64,000 bases of DNA from Alloalcanivorax balearicus MACL04 (lineage in GTDB: Bacteria > Pseudomonadota > Gammaproteobacteria > Pseudomonadales > Alcanivoracaceae): the NCBI RefSeq assembly GCF_025532145.1, contig NZ_ARXS01000020.1:1-64000 (forward strand). Direction: 5' to 3'. The translations under genes were made by a program, and so were the position numbers. The notes under the pieces were generated by a model that saw only the letters and a program-made list of their open reading frames with translations, was not told the DNA's origin and made no database searches. Numbering within the stretch: position 1 is the first letter of the stretch; each line of letters begins with the position of its first letter. Positions 59,781 through 64,000 of this stretch are shown in pieces.

Positions 59781-61496
59781 TCAGGTCAGCGTCTTCAGAG
59801 CCTCATCAAGGCTCGGAGAGAACCTCAACTGTCCCGGCTGCGGCTCCATACCGGCGCGGGCCAGGGTCTTGAGAGGCTGGAAGCCCAGATCCGCCACCAC
59901 TACCTGACACCCGAGGGAGGCGCAACGATCGACAAAGCCCTGCAGAGCGGAAACACCGCCACCGTCGAGCACCGATACCCCATCCATATACAGCACCACA
60001 CCGGACCGTCCGGCAGCCAGTGCGTCGGCTTCGGCGAAGACACGGTCGGCGGCGGCGAAGAACAGCGGTCCCACGATTTTGAGCACGCCCCACTGCGCCG
60101 GGACCTGGTAGTCCCGCAACCGGGGCGAATTGGTAATGTCGGAGATCCGCGTCATGGCGGCGATTTCACGCATGAACAACAAAGCGGCCAGCAGTACCCC
60201 CACGGTAATGGCCACCACCATATCCAGGAAGACCGTGAGGGAAAAACAGGTCAGGAAGACCAGCACCTCGCCCAGGGGAGCACGACGGAGCAGACGCACC
60301 GCCTTGTGAGCCTCACTCATGTTCCAGGCCACCATCATCAGCAGCGCCGCCATGGCCGGCATCGGCAAATAGACCAGCCAGGGCCCCAATGCCACCATCC
60401 CCAGCAGCACCACCAGAGCATGGATCATGGCGGCCACCGGCGACCTGGCTCCCGCTTTGAAATTGGCGGCGGACCGGGCGATCGCCGCGGTGGCGGTGAT
60501 CCCGCCAAAAAACGGTGCCACCAGATTACCAATACCCTGCCCCAACAGTTCACTATTGGCGCTATGGCGCTTACCCGACATACCGTCCAGGACCACCGCG
60601 CACAGTAGCGACTCAATGGCTCCCAGCATGGCGATGGCAAAAGCCGCCGGCACCAGTTCCCGTAAAGACGCCCATGACCAGAGATGGCTGTCACCACCGC
60701 CAACACCATGATTCCAGGGCCAGTCGAAGGCCGGTAGTACCGATGGGATTCCGTACCCCCGGGAGCCATCCGGCAGCAGGAAACTGAAACGGGAGCCCAG
60801 GGTCTCCACCGGCAATTGGTAGCGGCTGAGCCCCCAGGCCAGCAGAGAGCCGATCAAGACCGCAGGCAAATGAGCGGGCAGCGGCGTTCTAAGACGCGGC
60901 CAGAGGATCAGGGTCGCCAGCGTAACCGACGCCACCAACAGGCTGGGGCCATGCAGTCCCGGCAAGTACTGAATCAGCGCCGCCCACTTTTGCAGATAAC
61001 CTTCCGGCGCCGGTCCGCTATTAAGTCCAAGGAAATCACTGAGCTGGAGGGTCGCGATCACCACCGCGATTCCCCCGGTGAAACCCAGCGTCACCGCCTG
61101 GGGAATGTATTCGATCAGCCGCCCCAGGCGGCACAGCGCCATCAGAAGCAGCATGACGCCGGCCAACACCGATGCCATCAGCAATCCGGGCAAACCGTGA
61201 CTCTGCGCCACGGGATAAAGGATCACCACAAAGGCGGCGGTCGGGCCCGAGACGCTGAAGCGCGAGCCACCGGTCAAGGCAATCAGAAAGCCGGCGATAA
61301 TGGCGGTGTACAGCCCGTGCTGGGGAGGCACCCCGCTGGCAATGGCCAGCGCCATGGATAAGGGAATGGCGATGACACCGACTGTGAGCCCGGCGACCAG
61401 GTCCTTTCTCAGCGCCTCCGCACCGTAGCCCTCCGCCACGCACTCCCGCAGCGCATAACCTATTTTCAACGAGAACAGATAGCGACGGTGCGACAT
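59781..61496 (-). CDS. SulP-family anion transporter with STAS domain
   Basis: A 571-aa inner-membrane transporter: about 12-14 helices (GLTVGVIAIPLSMALAIASG, GPTAAFVVILYP, GFTGGIAVVIATLQ) and a C-terminal STAS domain (about 450-560; VVLYMDGVSVLDGGGVSALQ). Members carry sulfate, bicarbonate or dicarboxylates; the substrate cannot be chosen here. ATG 61496 is preferred over 61556. Divergent from a small ribbon-helix-helix protein gene. Confidence 0.9.
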   Translation of the reverse strand: MSHRRYLFSLKIGYALRECVAEGYGAEALRKDLVAGLTVGVIAIPLSMALAIASGVPPQHGLYTAIIAGFLIALTGGSRFSVSGPTAAFVVILYPVAQSHGLPGLLMASVLAGVMLLLMALCRLGRLIEYIPQAVTLGFTGGIAVVIATLQLSDFLGLNSGPAPEGYLQKWAALIQYLPGLHGPSLLVASVTLATLILWPRLRTPLPAHLPAVLIGSLLAWGLSRYQLPVETLGSRFSFLLPDGSRGYGIPSVLPAFDWPWNHGVGGGDSHLWSWASLRELVPAAFAIAMLGAIESLLCAVVLDGMSGKRHSANSELLGQGIGNLVAPFFGGITATAAIARSAANFKAGARSPVAAMIHALVVLLGMVALGPWLVYLPMPAMAALLMMVAWNMSEAHKAVRLLRRAPLGEVLVFLTCFSLTVFLDMVVAITVGVLLAALLFMREIAAMTRISDITNSPRLRDYQVPAQWGVLKIVGPLFFAAADRVFAEADALAAGRSGVVLYMDGVSVLDGGGVSALQGFVDRCASLGCQVVVADLGFQPLKTLARAGMEPQPGQLRFSPSLDEALKTLT

Positions 61497-61576
61497 AAGG
61501 ATTCGATCCCATTGAAGAGAAATGAAATGAGCATTATATTCCTCTTCAACATTCACTCAATGTTAATCAAATTAAC

Positions 61577-61780
61577 ATGGAAAAACGCACTGCACGCCTC
61601 ACCCTTCTTATTGATCCTCGCAAAAAGCGCGCGTTCGAGCAGCTTTGTGCCCGCGAGGACGTAACGCCATCACAGAAAGTCCGACAATTCATTCGGGAGT
61701 ATGTTCAGGCGCAACTGGGGCCGGATTGGCTGGAACAGGCGAACGCCTTTCCAGACCAGGAAGAGGACGATCACAAGTGA
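61577..61780 (+). CDS. Ribbon-helix-helix small protein
   Basis: A 67-aa protein with an RHH pattern (RTARLTLLIDPRKKRAFEQL, then VTPSQKVRQFIREYV) and an acidic tail. Likely a DNA-binding regulator; the divergent layout with the SulP gene across 80 bp suggests that gene as target. ATG 61577 lies in an AT-rich, SulP-shared promoter region. Confidence 0.72.
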   Translation: MEKRTARLTLLIDPRKKRAFEQLCAREDVTPSQKVRQFIREYVQAQLGPDWLEQANAFPDQEEDDHK

Positions 61781-61815
61781 TCGTAAAAGGATCGCCGCCA
61801 GGGATGGCGGACACA

Positions 61816-61844
61816 AAAAAGCCGGGATAAACCCGGCTTTTTTG
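61816..61844. terminator. Bidirectional terminator between RHH gene and rplQ
   Basis: AAAAAAGCCGGG (61816-61827), ATAAA loop, CCCGGCTTTTTT (61833-61844): symmetric A/T runs serve both convergent units. Confidence 0.93.
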
Positions 61845-61865
61845 TTGATGCGGAAGGCTACGCTT

Positions 61866-62252
61866 TTATTCAGCGTCGGCGGCTTCACCCGGCTCGGGAC
61901 GATCCACCAGTTCCACATAGGCCATCGGGGCGTTGTCGCCGGCACGGAAGCCCATTTTCAGGATCCGCACATAGCCGCCCGGACGCGCTTTGTAACGCGG
62001 ACCCAGTTCGTTGAACAGCTTACCCACCACTTCCTTGGACCGGGTCCGGCTGAACGCCAGGCGACGGTTGGCCACGGAATCTTCCTTGGCCAGAGTGATC
62101 AGGGGCTCAGCAACACGACGCAGCTCCTTTGCCTTCGGCAAGGTGGTCTTGATCGCTTCGTGTTCCAACAGCGACACCGCCATGTTACGGAACATGGCCT
62201 GACGATGTGAGCTGTTCCGATTCAGTTTTCTGCCGCTCTTGCGATGACGCAT
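61866..62252 (-). CDS. rplQ: 50S ribosomal protein L17
   Basis: Large-subunit protein; 128 aa starting [20 protein letters not shown], diagnostic of L17. Last gene of the alpha operon, 50 bp after rpoA, with a terminator behind it. The C-terminus has a short acidic tail ([11 protein letters not shown]). Confidence 0.98.
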   Translation of the reverse strand: MRHRKSGRKLNRNSSHRQAMFRNMAVSLLEHEAIKTTLPKAKELRRVAEPLITLAKEDSVANRRLAFSRTRSKEVVGKLFNELGPRYKARPGGYVRILKMGFRAGDNAPMAYVELVDRPEPGEAADAE

Positions 62253-62302
62253 GGTTCTATTCCTATCTTCAAGGGCGCTTCACAGCGTCCACGACAACTC
62301 AA

Positions 62303-63310
62303 TTAGCGCAATTTGGTGTTCAGTCGGTCATCATCACGGAGACTGACCGGCGGCCAGTTCTCCAGACGCATGCCCAGCGCCAACCCTTTGGAAGCCAGCA
62401 CATCCTTGATCTCGGTGAGCGACTTCTTGCCGAGGTTCGGCGTTTTCAGCAGCTCTACCTCGGTGCGCTGTACCAGATCACCGATGTAGTAAATGTTCTC
62501 GGCTTTCAGACAGTTGGCGGAACGTACCGTCAGTTCCAGATCATCCACCGGACGCAGCAGGATGGGATCAACTTCCTCCCGCTCCTGTTTCGGCTCGGGC
62601 TTGGCATCCTGCTCCAGATCGACGAATACCGCGATCTGTTGTTGCAGAATGGTGGCCGCGCGACGAATGGCTTCCTCGGGATCAATGGTCCCGTTGGTTT
62701 CCAGGTCGATAACCAGTTTGTCCAGGTCGGTCCGCTGCTCCACCCGGGCAGCCTCCACCACGTAGGCGACACGGCGCACGGGGCTGAAGCTGGCGTCCAG
62801 TTGCAGACGGCCAATGCCACGGGTTTCGTCGTCATCGCCGCGACGGCTGTCCGCGGGTACATAACCCCGACCTTTCTCCACCTTCATGCGGACACGCAGT
62901 TCGGTGTCACCGGTGATGGTGCAGATCAGGTGCTCCGGGTTAACAACTTCCACGCTGTGATCACGCTGGATGTCATTAGCGGTCACGTCACCCGGGCCTT
63001 TTTTGACCAGTTCCAGGACCGCTTCTTCCCGGTCTTCCATCTTCAGAGCCACACCCTTGAGGTTCAGAAGGATGTTGATCACATCTTCCTGAATACCGTC
63101 AATGGTGGAGTATTCGTGCTGTACGCCATCGATCTCCACTTCAGTGATGGCGCATCCCGGCATGCTGGACAACAGGATGCGGCGCAGCGCCGTGCCCAGC
63201 GTATGCCCAAAACCCCGCTCCAGCGGCTCAAGCACAACCTTGGCGTGGGTCTCGCTGATCGCGTTGACCGCGATCGAGCGGGGCGTGAGAAATTCGTTCA
63301 CGGCGGTCAT
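62303..63310 (-). CDS. rpoA: RNA polymerase alpha subunit
   Basis: Assembles RNA polymerase and contacts activators and UP elements through its C-terminal domain. The 335-aa protein has the N-terminal assembly domain ([20 protein letters not shown]) and alpha-CTD ([34 protein letters not shown]). A few residues longer than E. coli RpoA. Between rpsD and rplQ. Confidence 0.98.
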   Translation of the reverse strand: MTAVNEFLTPRSIAVNAISETHAKVVLEPLERGFGHTLGTALRRILLSSMPGCAITEVEIDGVQHEYSTIDGIQEDVINILLNLKGVALKMEDREEAVLELVKKGPGDVTANDIQRDHSVEVVNPEHLICTITGDTELRVRMKVEKGRGYVPADSRRGDDDETRGIGRLQLDASFSPVRRVAYVVEAARVEQRTDLDKLVIDLETNGTIDPEEAIRRAATILQQQIAVFVDLEQDAKPEPKQEREEVDPILLRPVDDLELTVRSANCLKAENIYYIGDLVQRTEVELLKTPNLGKKSLTEIKDVLASKGLALGMRLENWPPVSLRDDDRLNTKLR

Positions 63311-63330
63311 AGAGATCCCTCAGGCAGTCC

Positions 63331-63957
63331 TTACTTGGAGTACAGCTCGACGATCAGGTTTTCATTGATCTCAGCGGGGAGATCAATGCGCTCCGGCAGC
63401 GCTTTGAAAGTACCTTCGAGCTTCTTCTCGTCCACTTCCAACCAGGTCGGGAAGCCGCGTTGCTGAGCCAGCTCCATGGCGTTTTTCACACGCAGCTGAT
63501 TCTTGGACTTCTCACGCACGGTGATCACATCACCGGCGTTGATCTGGTAGGACGGAATGTTAACGGACTGACCGTTAACCAGGATCGCACGGTGGGATAC
63601 CAGCTGACGCGCTTCCGAGCGGGTAGCGCCGAAGCCCATGCGGTAAACCACATTGTCGAGACGACCTTCCAGCAGTTGCAGCAGCACTTCACCGGTGGCG
63701 CCACGGGCGCGGGCCGCCTTCTTGTAGTAACTACGGAACTGCTTTTCCAGCACGCCGTACATACGACGCACTTTCTGCTTTTCACGCAGCTGCACGCCGT
63801 AGTCGGACAGGCGACTGGGGCGGCGACCGGCGGCGGCCTGACCCGGAGGTTGCTCCGCCTTGCACTTGGATTCCAGCGGACGGATGCCGCTCTTCAAAAA
63901 CAGGTCAGTGCCTTCACGACGGGAAAGCTTGCACTTGGGACCGAGATATCTTGCCAT
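63331..63957 (-). CDS. rpsD: 30S ribosomal protein S4
   Basis: Primary 16S rRNA-binding protein and, in E. coli, translational repressor of the alpha operon. The 208-aa protein begins [20 protein letters not shown] and contains the S4 RNA-binding domain ([20 protein letters not shown]). The N-terminal region keeps no zinc-type Cys cluster beyond single cysteines, as in enterics. 20 bp upstream of rpoA. Confidence 0.98.
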   Translation of the reverse strand: MARYLGPKCKLSRREGTDLFLKSGIRPLESKCKAEQPPGQAAAGRRPSRLSDYGVQLREKQKVRRMYGVLEKQFRSYYKKAARARGATGEVLLQLLEGRLDNVVYRMGFGATRSEARQLVSHRAILVNGQSVNIPSYQINAGDVITVREKSKNQLRVKNAMELAQQRGFPTWLEVDEKKLEGTFKALPERIDLPAEINENLIVELYSK

Positions 63958-63973
63958 CTTGCTCTAACTCCCG

Positions 63974-64000
63974 TTACACGCGGCGCTTCTTCGGCGGACG
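63974..64000 (-). CDS. rpsK: 30S ribosomal protein S11, C-terminal end (partial)
   Basis: Only the last eight codons and stop are inside the window; they read RPPKKRRV, the invariant S11 end. It continues beyond position 64000. Upstream neighbour of rpsD in the alpha operon. Confidence 0.93.
   Translation of the reverse strand, partial: RPPKKRRV

Overview
The window reads as one contiguous piece of a GC-rich gammaproteobacterial chromosome, most like Alcanivorax/Alloalcanivorax (marine, hydrocarbon-degrading). This genus is inferred from gene content: a two-domain fatty acyl-CoA reductase of the wax-ester type with its own TetR regulator, type II secretion genes, Pseudomonas-like REP palindromes and pseudomonad-type housekeeping blocks. 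No rRNA, tRNA or CRISPR array was seen.

Left core (1-33.7 kb): fkpB-lspA-ileS-ribF and murJ; rpsT; proB, obgE, rpmA-rplU; ispB; small genes (YajG-like lipoprotein, SelT/W/H-like, HIT and CPXCG proteins, MAPEG); an AraC-type regulator divergent from an SDR; a 267-bp MITE-like repeat; a phasin-like gene; an ABC1 kinase; a MoxR/VWA pair; TetR plus fatty acyl-CoA reductase; an epoxide-hydrolase-like protein; an adenylate cyclase overlapping a repeat lipoprotein; and gspN-gspC-gspD.

Mobile island (about 34.3-50.9 kb): lower GC and mosaic. Its cargo is a complete htxA-htxB-htxC-htxD-ptxD-ptxE cluster: a hypophosphite dioxygenase, a PhnCDE-like ABC importer, phosphite dehydrogenase and a LysR regulator. 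A well-formed Pho box lies ahead of htxA. Together these would import hypophosphite/phosphite and oxidise it to phosphate under phosphate starvation. The mobility part is an operon of three tyrosine recombinases plus a small coiled-coil protein (Tn554 TnpABC-like, possibly of the Gamma-Mobile-Trio kind). A second, decapitated copy of the last two genes, an intact IS3-family element at a deletion junction, a beheaded DNA methyltransferase with two perfect palindromes upstream, an internally deleted IS3 remnant and two truncated cargo genes at the left edge show repeated integration and deletion at this site.

Right core (51-64 kb): ssb, a YajR-like MFS transporter, a LuxR-type regulator, uvrA, a secreted glycerophosphodiesterase-like protein, a GyrI-like protein, a ferritin-like protein, a SulP transporter divergent from a ribbon-helix-helix protein, and the alpha operon (rpsK end, rpsD, rpoA, rplQ).
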